Below are positions 7,805 to 16,171 of a stretch of 64,000 nt of DNA, piece by piece. Every line of letters begins with the position of its first letter. Within the stretch, counting starts at the first letter, position 1. The stretch covers positions 124,001-188,000 of the forward strand of contig CAZOMY010000001.1 of the NCBI GenBank assembly GCA_964581115.1, given 5' to 3'. Both the position numbers and the translations under genes were made by a program. The DNA comes from 2-02-FULL-55-14 sp964581115 (GTDB taxonomy: Bacteria > Bacteroidota > Ignavibacteria > UBA10030). Under the pieces are notes generated by a model. It had not been told where the DNA came from, did no database searches, and was given only the letters and a program-made list of their open reading frames with translations.

Positions 7805-8587
7805 ATGGAGTACACCCGTCTCAAATACGGCATGCGCGGCCGAACGGCGATCATCACGCTCAGCCGGCCCGAAAAGCATAATGCTTTCGACGACGTGATG
7901 GTGTCGGAATTGGCTCAGGCATTCACGCAGGCATCGCGCGAGCCGTCGGCCAAGGTGGTCATCTTGCAGGCGGAAGGAGAATCGTTCTGCTCCGGTGCCG
8001 ACCTGGCGTATCTGAAACGGCTGTCAGAGTTCGACTTCAATCAAAATCAGCGCGATTCGCAGCAGCTGATGAAGCTGTTCCTTCAGGTCTATTCGTTACG
8101 AAAACCGGTGATCGGCCTCGTGCAGGGTCCCGCGTTGGCCGGCGGATGCGGTCTGGCGACGGTCTGTGATATCGTCGTTGCCGCACGCGAGACCGCAACG
8201 TTCGGGTACACGGAGGTCCACATCGGCTTCGTTCCGGCCCTGGTCATGGCCTTCCTCCTGCGGCGCGTGGGCGAGGGACGGGCACGCGAACTGACGCTTC
8301 GAGGGAACATCATCACAGCCGATGAAGCATACCGGATCGGCCTTGTCAACCGGGTTGTACCGGCCATGGAACTCGGGGCAGAAGGAGAGCGCCTGGCCGA
8401 GGAACTCGCCGACCGGAACAGCGGCTCGTCCATGGGACTGATCAAGGAACTCCTCGGCCGCATCCATGGCCTTTCGACTCCTGATGCGCTCGAATACGCA
8501 TCGAACCTGAATGCCCTGACGCGGATGACGGAGGAGTGCAAGCGAGGCATTGCCGCTTTCCTCAAGAAGGAGCCTCTCCGATGGTAG
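7805..8587 (+). CDS. Enoyl-CoA hydratase/isomerase family protein, methylglutaconyl-CoA hydratase-like
   Basis: A 260-aa crotonase-fold enzyme acting on an acyl-CoA. Visible are the N-terminal ITLSRPEKHNAFD, the CoA/oxyanion segment FCSGADLAYLK, and GPALAGGCGLATVCDIV. The first catalytic Glu of classical hydratases is replaced (GGCGLA instead of GGGCEL). The second acidic residue is kept in FGYTEVHIGFVPA, the pattern of AUH/methylglutaconyl-CoA hydratases of leucine degradation. Substrate is therefore inferred, not shown. Its stop overlaps the start of apt by seven bases, which gives an odd but tight pairing of acyl-CoA and purine genes. Confidence 0.85.
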   Translation: MEYTRLKYGMRGRTAIITLSRPEKHNAFDDVMVSELAQAFTQASREPSAKVVILQAEGESFCSGADLAYLKRLSEFDFNQNQRDSQQLMKLFLQVYSLRKPVIGLVQGPALAGGCGLATVCDIVVAARETATFGYTEVHIGFVPALVMAFLLRRVGEGRARELTLRGNIITADEAYRIGLVNRVVPAMELGAEGERLAEELADRNSGSSMGLIKELLGRIHGLSTPDALEYASNLNALTRMTEECKRGIAAFLKKEPLRW

Positions 8588-9129
8588 CCCCCGCTCCGAA
8601 TGTGGTGAAGGCCCTCACCGACAAGCTCCGGACCGTTCCTGACTTTCCAAAGCCCGGCATACGCTTCAAGGACATCACGCCGATCTTGCAGGATCCAACG
8701 ACGTTGCAGATGGCGGTCGACGTCCTTGCGCAGCGATTTCAGGAGGATGCCATCGATGCGGTCGTGGGCATCGAGTCACGCGGCTTCATTCTGGGGGCGC
8801 CGCTGGCCGTCAAACTGGAAGCGGGCTTCATCCCGGTCCGCAAGCGCGGAAAACTGCCCGCGCAGGTTCGACGCGCCTCGTACGCCCTCGAATATGGAAC
8901 GGACGAGATCGAGATCCATGCGGACGCCATTCGGACCGGACAGCGCGTGCTCGTCCACGACGATCTGTTGGCCACCGGAGGAACACTGGGCGCCGCCATC
9001 GAGCTCGTCCAAGCTCTCGGTGGCACTGTCGTCGGCGTTGCCGTTCTGATCGAGCTGAGCTTTCTGAAGGGCGCGGCCCGGCTTGCGCCCCATGAGGTCT
9101 TTTCCGTCATCCGCATCGACGCCGAATGA
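8581..9129 (+). CDS. apt: Adenine phosphoribosyltransferase
   Basis: Converts adenine and PRPP to AMP. The 182-aa protein, counted from ATG 8581 that overlaps the upstream stop, starts at the usual family position. Motifs are FPKPGIRFKDITPIL, VGIESRGFILGAPLA, IPVRKRGKLP and the PRPP-binding VLVHDDLLATGGTL. An upstream in-frame ATG at 8536 would lie wholly within the preceding gene and add an unmatched N-terminus, so I reject it. Purine salvage role is well established for the family. Confidence 0.95.
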   Translation: MVAPAPNVVKALTDKLRTVPDFPKPGIRFKDITPILQDPTTLQMAVDVLAQRFQEDAIDAVVGIESRGFILGAPLAVKLEAGFIPVRKRGKLPAQVRRASYALEYGTDEIEIHADAIRTGQRVLVHDDLLATGGTLGAAIELVQALGGTVVGVAVLIELSFLKGAARLAPHEVFSVIRIDAE

Positions 9130-9147
9130 TCGCACCCTGGGCCCCTC

Positions 9148-9663
9148 ATGGGGCCCGTTCCATTCATGCTCCGCATCGGCACATACGCTCCCGACTTCGA
9201 ACTGCGTCTGCACAACGGTCTTCGCTTCCGCCTGTCGGATCAGCGCGGGACGAAGAATGTCGTTGTCTACTTTTATCCGAAGAACCACACTTGGGGATGC
9301 ACGCGTGAAGGGTGTTTGTTTGCGCATCACATCCGAGAGATCGAGGCCCTCGACGCCGTGCTGGTCGGGATCAACGGCGAGTCGCTTGAGCAGCACCGCG
9401 CGTTCGCCGAGGCCTATCGGTTCCCGTTTCCGTTGGCTAGCGATCCCCGGCTCGAGGTCTGCCGCAACTACCGGGTACTCTGGCTGGGGAGCAAAGCCAT
9501 CCGACGCGTGACCTACGTGATCGACAAGCGCATGGTGGTGCGCGGCGTCGCTCATCATGAGCTCCTGATCGACAAGCACTGGTCGTACGTCAGGCGCATC
9601 CTGACGCATCTCCGCGACGAAGAATCGATGCGCACGTACAATCGCAAGGCCTGGGAGCTATGA
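9148..9663 (+). CDS. Peroxiredoxin, thioredoxin-fold (AhpC/TSA, Bcp-like)
   Basis: A 171-aa (165 if started at the ATG 9166) thiol peroxidase of the AhpC/TSA type without a signal peptide. The active-site region reads FYPKNHTWGCTREGCLF, with the T-x-x-C peroxidatic cysteine and a second Cys five residues later, the arrangement of Bcp/PrxQ proteins with an intramolecular resolving Cys. The C-terminal 30 residues (about 140-171) are longer than in typical Bcp. Its TGA overlaps the ATG of tryptophanase, so the two are translationally coupled; a link between indole/PLP chemistry and peroxide defence is only a guess. Confidence 0.87.
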   Translation: MGPVPFMLRIGTYAPDFELRLHNGLRFRLSDQRGTKNVVVYFYPKNHTWGCTREGCLFAHHIREIEALDAVLVGINGESLEQHRAFAEAYRFPFPLASDPRLEVCRNYRVLWLGSKAIRRVTYVIDKRMVVRGVAHHELLIDKHWSYVRRILTHLRDEESMRTYNRKAWEL

Positions 9664-11030
9664 AGACAATCATCGAACCGTTCAAGATCAAGAGCATCGA
9701 ACCCATCCGCTTCACCACGCGCGACGAGCGCAGCGAGATCCTGCAGGCGGCACACTACAATCCGTTCCTCATTCACGCCGATGACGTCATGATCGACCTC
9801 CTGACGGATTCGGGGACTTCCGCCATGAGCGCGCGGCAGTGGTCGGGCATCATGGACGGCGACGAGTCGTACGCCGGCTCACGAAGCTACTATCGGTTCG
9901 AGACGGCCGTACGCAACCTGACCGGCCTCACGCATATCATACCCGTTCACCAGGGACGGGCTGCCGAGAAGATCTTGTTCACGATCATCGGGGGCAAGGG
10001 AAAGAAGATCCCGAGCAACACCCACTTCGATACGACCCGCGCGAACATTGAGTACAGCGGGGCCGAAGCCGTCGACCTGCTGAACGAAGTGGGCAAGCAT
10101 CCGCATGAGCGGGCGGACTTCAAAGGCAATATCGACCTCGACGCGTTGGAGGCGTTTCTCGCCCGTGAAGGAAAAGAGCGTGTCCCCCTGTGCATGATCA
10201 CGGTAACGAACAATTCCGGAGGGGGTCAGCCGGTGTCCATGGCGAACATCCGCGGAGCTCGCGAGGTGACCAGAAGACACGGTGTCCCGCTCTTCCTTGA
10301 TGCGTGCCGGTTTGCCGAGAATGCATACTTCATCAAGCTGCGGGAGCCCGGATTCTCCGGTCGATCAGTGGCCGAGATCGCGCGTGAGATGTTCTCATAC
10401 GTCGACGGATGCACGATGAGCGCCAAGAAGGACGCCCTCGTGAACATGGGGGGATTCCTCGCGCTGAACGACGGAGCACTGGCGTCGCAAGCGCGAAACC
10501 TCTTGATCGTGACTGAAGGATTCCCGACCTACGGCGGACTGGCGGGGCGCGACCTCGAGGCGATCGCCCAAGGACTCGAAGAAGTGGTACAGGAGGACTA
10601 TCTCCGGTACCGCATCCGGTCGGTTGAGTACCTCGCAGAAAAGCTTCTGAGCGCAGAGGTACCGATCGTCGAGCCGCCGGGTGGGCATGCGATCTACATC
10701 GATGCGAAGGAGTTCTTGCCGCACGTGCCTCCGAGCGAGTACCCGGGTCAGTCCGTTGCATGCGCCCTCTATGTCGAAGGTGGGGTCCGGAGCGTCGAGA
10801 TCGGGTCGGTCATGTTCGGCAAGTATGCGCCCGACGGAACGCTCATCTCGCCTCCGATGGAACTGGTCCGGCTTGCCATTCCCCGCAGGGTCTATACGCA
10901 GAGTCATATTGACTACGTTTCCGAGGTGGTCATCGAAACGTACCGGCATCGCGAGGAATTGCGCGGCTTCCGCATCGTCGAAGAAGCACCCATGCTCCGC
11001 CATTTCACCGCAAAGTTCGCCCCCCTCTAA
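9660..11030 (+). CDS. tnaA: Tryptophanase (beta-eliminating lyase family)
   Basis: PLP enzyme of 456 aa that cleaves an aromatic amino acid to the ring compound, pyruvate and ammonia. Overall resemblance and length match tyrosine phenol-lyase, including the PLP lysine at residue 257 (MSAKKDALVNMGG). However, the three positions that in tyrosine phenol-lyase are Thr124, Arg381 and Phe448 are here Asp124 (FDTTR), Ile381 (VEIGS) and His448 (LRHFTAKF), the residues found at the equivalent sites of E. coli tryptophanase. I therefore predict tryptophan to indole. The ATG overlaps the peroxiredoxin stop. No TnaC-like leader or tryptophan permease is nearby. Confidence 0.85.
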   Translation: MKTIIEPFKIKSIEPIRFTTRDERSEILQAAHYNPFLIHADDVMIDLLTDSGTSAMSARQWSGIMDGDESYAGSRSYYRFETAVRNLTGLTHIIPVHQGRAAEKILFTIIGGKGKKIPSNTHFDTTRANIEYSGAEAVDLLNEVGKHPHERADFKGNIDLDALEAFLAREGKERVPLCMITVTNNSGGGQPVSMANIRGAREVTRRHGVPLFLDACRFAENAYFIKLREPGFSGRSVAEIAREMFSYVDGCTMSAKKDALVNMGGFLALNDGALASQARNLLIVTEGFPTYGGLAGRDLEAIAQGLEEVVQEDYLRYRIRSVEYLAEKLLSAEVPIVEPPGGHAIYIDAKEFLPHVPPSEYPGQSVACALYVEGGVRSVEIGSVMFGKYAPDGTLISPPMELVRLAIPRRVYTQSHIDYVSEVVIETYRHREELRGFRIVEEAPMLRHFTAKFAPL

Positions 11031-11119
11031 GCCGCGCTGAAGCGAAAAAAGTCATTGGAGAGCGGGGAAAACCTCATTAGATTACAGTGCATGTTCCCCG
11101 ATAGCATCTCCCGCTTACG

Positions 11120-11851
11120 ATGACGTGCACGGTTTGCGGTGCCGAGAATCCGGCGACGGCCACGGTCTGCCACAAGTGCAAGGCGTACCTCCAGAACCGG
11201 GTCCCGACGCTCGATCTCTTCCGCACGGCGTGGCGGACGATTACGGTGCCTTCAAAGGCCTTTCATGAGATCGCCATCGCCGAGCACAAGAACTACGCGA
11301 TCTCCTTGTTCGCGGCCGCCGGCATTCCATTATTGAATGCCACGGTGGCGTGGTTGAAGGCGGGCGACCTCGCGGGCGGCCTGTTCGAAACGACGGGGGC
11401 CGTCGTGGGGATCGGTGTGGTGGCGGGCGCCCTTCTGGGGCTGGCACTGTCGTTGTTCCACATGCTCGGTGCGACAATCCTGCGCGGAGACGCATCGTTC
11501 CGCCGGTCGATGGGCGTTTCCGCCTACGCGCTCGTTCCGACAGTCGCCGTCGGATTGGCGCTCCTCCCGGTCGAGCTCCTCACGTTCGGCGAACACTGGT
11601 TCGTCGGAAATCCCCCTGCGGCTACGATCAACGGAGCATCGTTCTGGACCATGATCGTCCTGCATGGGGTGTCGATGGCATGGTCGCTGGTTCTGCTCGT
11701 CATCGGCGCGCACGTGGCCCTCCGCATGCCCTATTGGCGCGCAGGGATCACGGCCGTTATAAGCGTTGGAGCTGTGGCCGGGGGCTGGATGTGGCTGGCA
11801 CAAACGGCGGAACAGCTGTTGTTCAAGACATTAAATCCTGTGCTTCCCTGA
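11120..11851 (+). CDS. Zinc-ribbon plus Yip1-like integral membrane protein
   Basis: A 243-aa protein of unknown function. It starts with a small zinc ribbon (residues 3-20, CTVCG...CHKC), followed by a short linker and then about five hydrophobic helices (about 55-240) arranged as in Yip1/YIP1-family bacterial proteins. The segment TVPSKAFHEIA at the start of the membrane domain is typical of that family. It is separated by about 90 bases from tryptophanase and could have its own promoter. Function in bacteria is unknown; a role in membrane organisation is speculation. Confidence 0.75.
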   Translation: MTCTVCGAENPATATVCHKCKAYLQNRVPTLDLFRTAWRTITVPSKAFHEIAIAEHKNYAISLFAAAGIPLLNATVAWLKAGDLAGGLFETTGAVVGIGVVAGALLGLALSLFHMLGATILRGDASFRRSMGVSAYALVPTVAVGLALLPVELLTFGEHWFVGNPPAATINGASFWTMIVLHGVSMAWSLVLLVIGAHVALRMPYWRAGITAVISVGAVAGGWMWLAQTAEQLLFKTLNPVLP

Positions 11852-11881
11852 ATCTGATCACGACACGACGAGTACGGAGCC

Positions 11882-12178
11882 ATGGCACGCTATATTCTGC
11901 AGATCTCGTATGAGATCTTACCCGGCAAGCGCGACGAATTCCTCGCTCTGGCCCAGGAGATGAAGGCGCACTTCGGCGAATCAAAGAAGAAGGATTATGC
12001 CTTGTACGAGGTGAAAGGGAAGGGGCTTTCGGTGGTGGAGCAATTCGTCTGCTCCTCGAAGGAGGAGTTCGATGCGCTCGAGGACGACCTCGATGAGCGT
12101 GGCGAGGCGCTTGTCGACCAGTTGACCGGGATCATCGAAGGCGGGTCGGCGCGTTACGCGACGCTCGTCGAGATCTGA
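11882..12178 (+). CDS. Small protein, possible dimeric alpha/beta-barrel (ABM-like) fold
   Basis: A 98-aa soluble acidic protein (MARYILQISYEILPGKRDEF...). The alternating beta-strand/helix pattern, with a conserved-looking ISYEILPGKRDEFLALAQEM start and a VEQFVCSSKEEFDAL second half, resembles antibiotic-biosynthesis-monooxygenase/NIPSNAP-like small barrels. I do not recognise a specific family or active-site residue. It lies 30 bases after the Yip1-like gene and ends at a strong hairpin. The coding call is firm; function is unknown. Confidence 0.7.
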   Translation: MARYILQISYEILPGKRDEFLALAQEMKAHFGESKKKDYALYEVKGKGLSVVEQFVCSSKEEFDALEDDLDERGEALVDQLTGIIEGGSARYATLVEI

Positions 12179-12181
12179 AAT

Positions 12182-12215
12182 ACGAACGCCCCCGATGGAC
12201 TCCGGGGGCGTTCGT
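12182..12215. terminator. Bidirectional terminator hairpin between convergent genes
   Basis: Perfect twelve-base stem ACGAACGCCCCC (12182-12193) / GGGGGCGTTCGT (12204-12215) with a ten-base loop, four bases after the stop of the 98-aa gene and 22 bases before the end of the opposing M28 peptidase gene. There is no strong T-run on the plus side, but the position between convergent genes supports termination in both directions. Confidence 0.75.
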
Positions 12216-12236
12216 GCGCAAAGCCTGTTCGATCGG

Positions 12237-14048
12237 TCAATTCCGTCGTTCCAACGTCACGGTGACTGTCATGGTTTGACCCGCCCGACGCACGACCACG
12301 GGTACCTGGTCGCCCACCTTGTGCTCACCGAGAGCGTACGTGTAGTCGTAGAGATTCTTGATGTCAACCTTGCCGAATCTCAGGATCACGTCACCCGCCT
12401 GCAAACCCGCCTTCGCCGCAGGACTTCCCTCGCGGACGCCCGCCAACTTCATGCCCTCCGATTGCTCTCCGAAATCGGGGATCGTCCCGGTGTAGACACG
12501 ACTGCTGCGTCCGTCGCCGCCGCCCATCGGACGCGGCGGTTCCGCCTGCACATAGACCGGGCGCCCCGGCAGATTCCCGAGGTCGCTGGCGACGGATGCG
12601 ACAAGGTTCAACACCTGTCTGGTTCCTTCACCGTTGATCAACTGCCAGTCGTCTGACGGACGATGGTAGTCGCCATGCAGGTCGGTGAAGAAGTGAAGTA
12701 CGGGGATCTTCTTGCTGTAGAAGGATGAATGGTCGCTCGGCCCGAATCCGTCCTTGTTCAGCTTAAGGACGAACGACGAATCGGCATTGTGCGCCATCAC
12801 CAGTGAATCGAGTCCGACGGCGGTGCCGACGCCGTAGACGATCAGCTTGCGGTCGGTCAGCCGGCCGATCATATCCATGTTGATCATCGCTACCATGCGC
12901 GAAACCGGCGTTGTCGGGGCGTTCACGTAGGCCGAGGAGCCGAGGAGTCCCATCTCTTCGCCGGCAAAGGCAAGGAAGTACAACGTCCGCTTCGGACGGT
13001 TCTCAGGTCGTGCGAAGTACTGAGCCAGTTCCAACACGCCCGCCGTGCCCGAGGCATTGTCGTCGGCCCCGTTGTGAGGGGCAAGCGTGTCGGGACGGAG
13101 CGATCCTGAATCTTCTCCCCCCAGTCCCAGATGGTCGTAATGGGCGCCGATCACGATGATCTCGTCCTTGAGCGTCGGGTCGGAACCCTCGAGCAGCCCG
13201 ACGACATTGTCGGCCCGGGCACGGACCAGCTCGACGTCGGCGCGCAGGTCGATCGTGACGTTGTCCAGCACGATCGAGCGGGGCTGCTTCGAAGACATGA
13301 TGGAATCCTGCAGGGCCTTCAGCGATTCACCGGCGTTCCGGAGCCATTCATCGACCACGCTACGACGCAACGAGATCACGGGTAGGTCGGCACTGCCTGC
13401 CTGCCGGTCGTAGGAGAGCTTCATCGGGTCGTCGCTGTCGGAATCCGCCGGACCCGTGATGATGATGACCGCAGCGGCTCCCTTCTCTTTGGCCTTGAGG
13501 ACCTTCGCTCGAAGCGCCGTGCTGGCTTGGAATTCCTGAGGCGGCTTATCGCCCCACGGCGAATACCGCATGACGATGACGGCTTTGCCCGTGACGTCAA
13601 TCCCGGCGTAGTCATCGTAGCCGCGTTGCGGCATTGAGATCCCGTAGCCGGCGCACACCACACCCCCTTCGAACGATGCCGACGCTGAGAAGCCGAGCGG
13701 TCTGAAATCCTCATTCACCCGCAGGGTCCTTCGTGTCGCGCCCAGCGTGGTTGCAAGCCGATTGTTGACGCCGAGCCTGGCCGTCGAAACAAATTCGAAG
13801 GCGTGGCGATAGGATCCATCCGCTCCGGCGGGGGCGACTCCAGACGCTCGCATGTGCCGCTCGATGTAGTCGGCGGCGGCGGCGCCACCGGGCGTTCCAG
13901 ATCCGCGACCCTGCCACTCGTCCTGCGCGAGGACGCGGATATGGGCCATGACGTCGTCGGAGGTAATGGCCGGAGAGAATTGAGCTTGCGCGGCGGTGAG
14001 ACCGACAACAAGAAGGAGAGCGGCAAGCCGCCGGTAACGGTGGTTCAT
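12237..14048 (-). CDS. Exported M28 family zinc aminopeptidase with PA and PDZ domains
   Basis: A 603-aa secreted peptidase. Residues 1-22 form a signal peptide. A PA-like insert lies at about 100-230. The M28 catalytic domain follows (about 285-500), with the metal ligands in GAHYDHLG, HNGADDNASG, AGEEMGLLGS, NMDMIG and the final His near FFTDLHGDYH. A C-terminal PDZ domain is at about 515-600 (GVREGSPAAKAGLQAGDVIL). It probably hydrolyses peptides in the periplasm or outside. The first four bases overlap the SDR gene stop. The PDZ may regulate or tether; this is inference. Confidence 0.92.
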   Translation of the reverse strand: MNHRYRRLAALLLVVGLTAAQAQFSPAITSDDVMAHIRVLAQDEWQGRGSGTPGGAAAADYIERHMRASGVAPAGADGSYRHAFEFVSTARLGVNNRLATTLGATRRTLRVNEDFRPLGFSASASFEGGVVCAGYGISMPQRGYDDYAGIDVTGKAVIVMRYSPWGDKPPQEFQASTALRAKVLKAKEKGAAAVIIITGPADSDSDDPMKLSYDRQAGSADLPVISLRRSVVDEWLRNAGESLKALQDSIMSSKQPRSIVLDNVTIDLRADVELVRARADNVVGLLEGSDPTLKDEIIVIGAHYDHLGLGGEDSGSLRPDTLAPHNGADDNASGTAGVLELAQYFARPENRPKRTLYFLAFAGEEMGLLGSSAYVNAPTTPVSRMVAMINMDMIGRLTDRKLIVYGVGTAVGLDSLVMAHNADSSFVLKLNKDGFGPSDHSSFYSKKIPVLHFFTDLHGDYHRPSDDWQLINGEGTRQVLNLVASVASDLGNLPGRPVYVQAEPPRPMGGGDGRSSRVYTGTIPDFGEQSEGMKLAGVREGSPAAKAGLQAGDVILRFGKVDIKNLYDYTYALGEHKVGDQVPVVVRRAGQTMTVTVTLERRN

Positions 14049-14779
14049 GTGCGTGCCTGTGGATTGGCGATGTACGTGGCAGCGTCGAACGCTTGGCCTG
14101 AGATCCCCTTGCCGTCGTCCGAAGCGAGATAGACAAACACTTCCGTGAGCTGTTCCGGTGTGCGGAGTGTTGCCGGATCCTCCTGAGGATAGGCCAGCCG
14201 CCGCATTTCGGTGGCCATCGGACCCGGATTCACCGAGTTGACGCGGATGTTGAAGGGTTTGAGCTCTTCCGCGAGTACCTGCGTCAATCCTTCAATGGCG
14301 AATTTTGACACGGCGTAGGCTCCCCATTGCTTGCGGCCCGTACGGCCCACCGATGAGCTTACGTTGATCACGGCGCCGGCGCCGCGACTCATCATCGATG
14401 GAACGAGCGCTCTCGTGAGGAAGAACGTCCCGTGGACGTTCGTTTGGATCACCTCATCCCACTCTTTGAGCGGATATTCCGCGATCGGAACCCTGGGGCC
14501 AAGCATGGATGCATTATTGATCAGGATGTCGACGTGCTTCCGGGCGGCGATCGTTTGTTCGGCGAACGCGCGGACGCTCTGCGAATCGGAAATGTCGCAG
14601 GGCAGGGCAATGACGTCGGCTCCACGGGCGGTCAGGTCGGCCTGAAGAGACTCCAGCAGCCGTATCGAGCGAGCACAGACGGTGAGCAGGGCTCCTTCCG
14701 CAGCGAACCGGATGGCGAGGGCCCGGCCCAGACCTTTTGATGCGCCGCTGATGACGACGTGCTTTCCCTTGAGCTTCAT
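14045..14779 (-). CDS. Short-chain dehydrogenase/reductase
   Basis: A 244-aa NAD(P)-dependent oxidoreductase of the classical SDR type. The cofactor motif is at about residue 10 (SGASKGLGRA). NNASM follows the central strand, and the catalytic Ser and YAVSK complete the site (Tyr/Lys). The start at ATG 14779 (MKLKGKHVVISG) puts the Rossmann motif at the usual distance; a longer frame exists upstream but would run into the neighbouring gene and adds no family-like sequence. Substrate unknown. It lies four bases after the propeller gene and overlaps the M28 peptidase start. Confidence 0.9.
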   Translation of the reverse strand: MKLKGKHVVISGASKGLGRALAIRFAAEGALLTVCARSIRLLESLQADLTARGADVIALPCDISDSQSVRAFAEQTIAARKHVDILINNASMLGPRVPIAEYPLKEWDEVIQTNVHGTFFLTRALVPSMMSRGAGAVINVSSSVGRTGRKQWGAYAVSKFAIEGLTQVLAEELKPFNIRVNSVNPGPMATEMRRLAYPQEDPATLRTPEQLTEVFVYLASDDGKGISGQAFDAATYIANPQART

Positions 14780-14783
14780 CCCG

Positions 14784-15824
14784 TCATTCCACCCAATCGG
14801 CAATGAAGATGTTGAATTCATAGCGTCCCTTCGCATTCCGGTCTGACACGAAGACGACCTTCGTTCCGTCGCGATTGAACATCGGGAAGGAATTGAACGT
14901 GCCGCCATGGGTGACCTGCTCCAGACCCGTGCCGTCGTCGTTGATCAGATAGATTTGGAACGTGCGTCCCTTCGGGTCGCTGAGGTTTGAGGCGAAGGCG
15001 ATGCGACGGTCTGATGGATGGAAGAATGGAGCGAAATTAGCAGCCCCATTGCTCGTCAGCTGGCGGCGCTGCGAGCCGTCGACGTTGATCGTGAAGATTT
15101 CCATACGGGTCGGCCGCACGAGTTGTTCGGCCAGTAATGCCTTGTACTCCGCGATGCCGGCACTGTCGGTGTGATGGTAGCCGCGATACACCAGTCGCGT
15201 TGCGCTCCACGAAAAGAACGCCCCGCCATCATAGCCCGGGTCGTTCGTCACGCGCCGGACGTCGGACCCGTCGATGTTCATCGTGTAGAGGTCCAGGTCT
15301 CCGTCGCGCGACGATGTAAAGACGATCCGGTCGCCCTTGGGAGATACCGTGGCTTCGGCGTCATATGCCGGCGTGGCCGAGAGGACCCGCAGGTCCGAAC
15401 CGTCGGCGTTCACCGTATAGAGATCGTAGGCGCCGTAGACGCCCCATACATAGCCCTTCGATTTGTCAGGACGGGGAATACAGTCGGGCGACGCGGCGTG
15501 CGTGCTCGCATAGACGAGTCGGCGGTCGCCGGGTAGGAAGTAGGCGCAGGTCGTGACCCCCTTGCCAGTGCTCACCAGACGCTGTTCGCTGCCGTCCAGG
15601 TTCATGGTGAAGATCTGATCACATCCGAAGGGTTCGCGCGTCGATTGAAAGGAGAGTTTGGTGAAGTCGTGCGAAAAGTACGCTTCGGCATTCGTGCCGC
15701 CAAAGGTCAGCTGACGGATGTTCCGCAGTCGATGTTCCAATGGATGACGGAGCGGATCGGCTTCCTGGCCAGAGGCCGATAGCGTCGCGATCACCAGCGT
15801 CAACAGCAATCTGAATCGTGTCAT
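14784..15824 (-). CDS. Exported TolB-like beta-propeller protein (WD40-like PD40 repeats)
   Basis: A 346-aa protein with an N-terminal signal peptide (MTRFRLLLTLVIATLSASG) followed by at least five TolB/PD40 blade repeats. Each has the pattern ...DGS..R.L(T)...A.FSP.G..I.F.S.RDG...(I/L)Y.M: for example FTMNLDGSEQRLV, YTVNADGSDLRVL, YTMNIDGSDVRRVT and FTINVDGSQRRQLT. No protease domain is attached. Such proteins act as periplasmic binding scaffolds or as partners of peptidases; the adjacent M28 peptidase makes the latter plausible. The Rof-like gene stop lies about 36 bases upstream of its ATG. Confidence 0.88.
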   Translation of the reverse strand: MTRFRLLLTLVIATLSASGQEADPLRHPLEHRLRNIRQLTFGGTNAEAYFSHDFTKLSFQSTREPFGCDQIFTMNLDGSEQRLVSTGKGVTTCAYFLPGDRRLVYASTHAASPDCIPRPDKSKGYVWGVYGAYDLYTVNADGSDLRVLSATPAYDAEATVSPKGDRIVFTSSRDGDLDLYTMNIDGSDVRRVTNDPGYDGGAFFSWSATRLVYRGYHHTDSAGIAEYKALLAEQLVRPTRMEIFTINVDGSQRRQLTSNGAANFAPFFHPSDRRIAFASNLSDPKGRTFQIYLINDDGTGLEQVTHGGTFNSFPMFNRDGTKVVFVSDRNAKGRYEFNIFIADWVE

Positions 15825-15860
15825 GACATCTGAAGGTGGTAATGGATGAGTGCGTCGTTG

Positions 15861-16133
15861 TCAGCAGGTGCCCGTCGACAACCGGGTCCCATCGTGCAGG
15901 TCCATGATCTCCGCGATCGCATCCAAGCGTAGCTCGATGGCAGTCTTCTCATTCTCAGGAATGAAAAGACAGAATTCCTCGTTTCCGCGGGCAAAGACAT
16001 CTGTAACGAGGCCGGTCCTTTCCGTGCCGTCGCCCATGCGAAGCCGCACGGGATGCTTCCGCAAGGAAGCTGCTTCGAACAGATCATAGGTCCCACACGC
16101 GATCGCTCGGTAGGGGAGCTTCTGAAGATCCAT
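15861..16133 (-). CDS. rof: Rho-binding antiterminator (Rof) family protein
   Basis: A 90-aa protein that matches the Rof/YaeO pattern by eye: YRAIACGTYDLFEAASLR at the start, a central DGTERTGLVTDV, and ELRLDAIAEI at the end. These align with the E. coli Rof elements Y.PI.CD..D.LE.AC, LKDG and ELRLDKI. Rof binds the Rho hexamer and blocks RNA loading. The ATG at 16133 places the YRAI motif at residue 8, as in E. coli. The aligned Cys and the acidic Tyr-Asp are kept. The gene lies between an exported peroxiredoxin and a propeller gene with no other transcription genes. Function in this lineage is inferred from short-motif similarity only. Confidence 0.68.
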   Translation of the reverse strand: MDLQKLPYRAIACGTYDLFEAASLRKHPVRLRMGDGTERTGLVTDVFARGNEEFCLFIPENEKTAIELRLDAIAEIMDLHDGTRLSTGTC

Positions 16134-16171
16134 AGCTCGCAGGATCGAAGGCAAATGATGAAGGACTTGCT

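Noticed and set aside
9660..11030. Annotation as tyrosine phenol-lyase
   Set aside because: Overall similarity fits, but the three residues that set tyrosine specificity (Thr124, Arg381, Phe448) are replaced by the tryptophanase residues Asp, Ile and His.
14045..14908. Longer SDR start at 14908
   Set aside because: The added 43 residues overlap the 3' end of the propeller gene and do not look like an SDR N-terminus; the ATG at 14779 places the Rossmann motif correctly.
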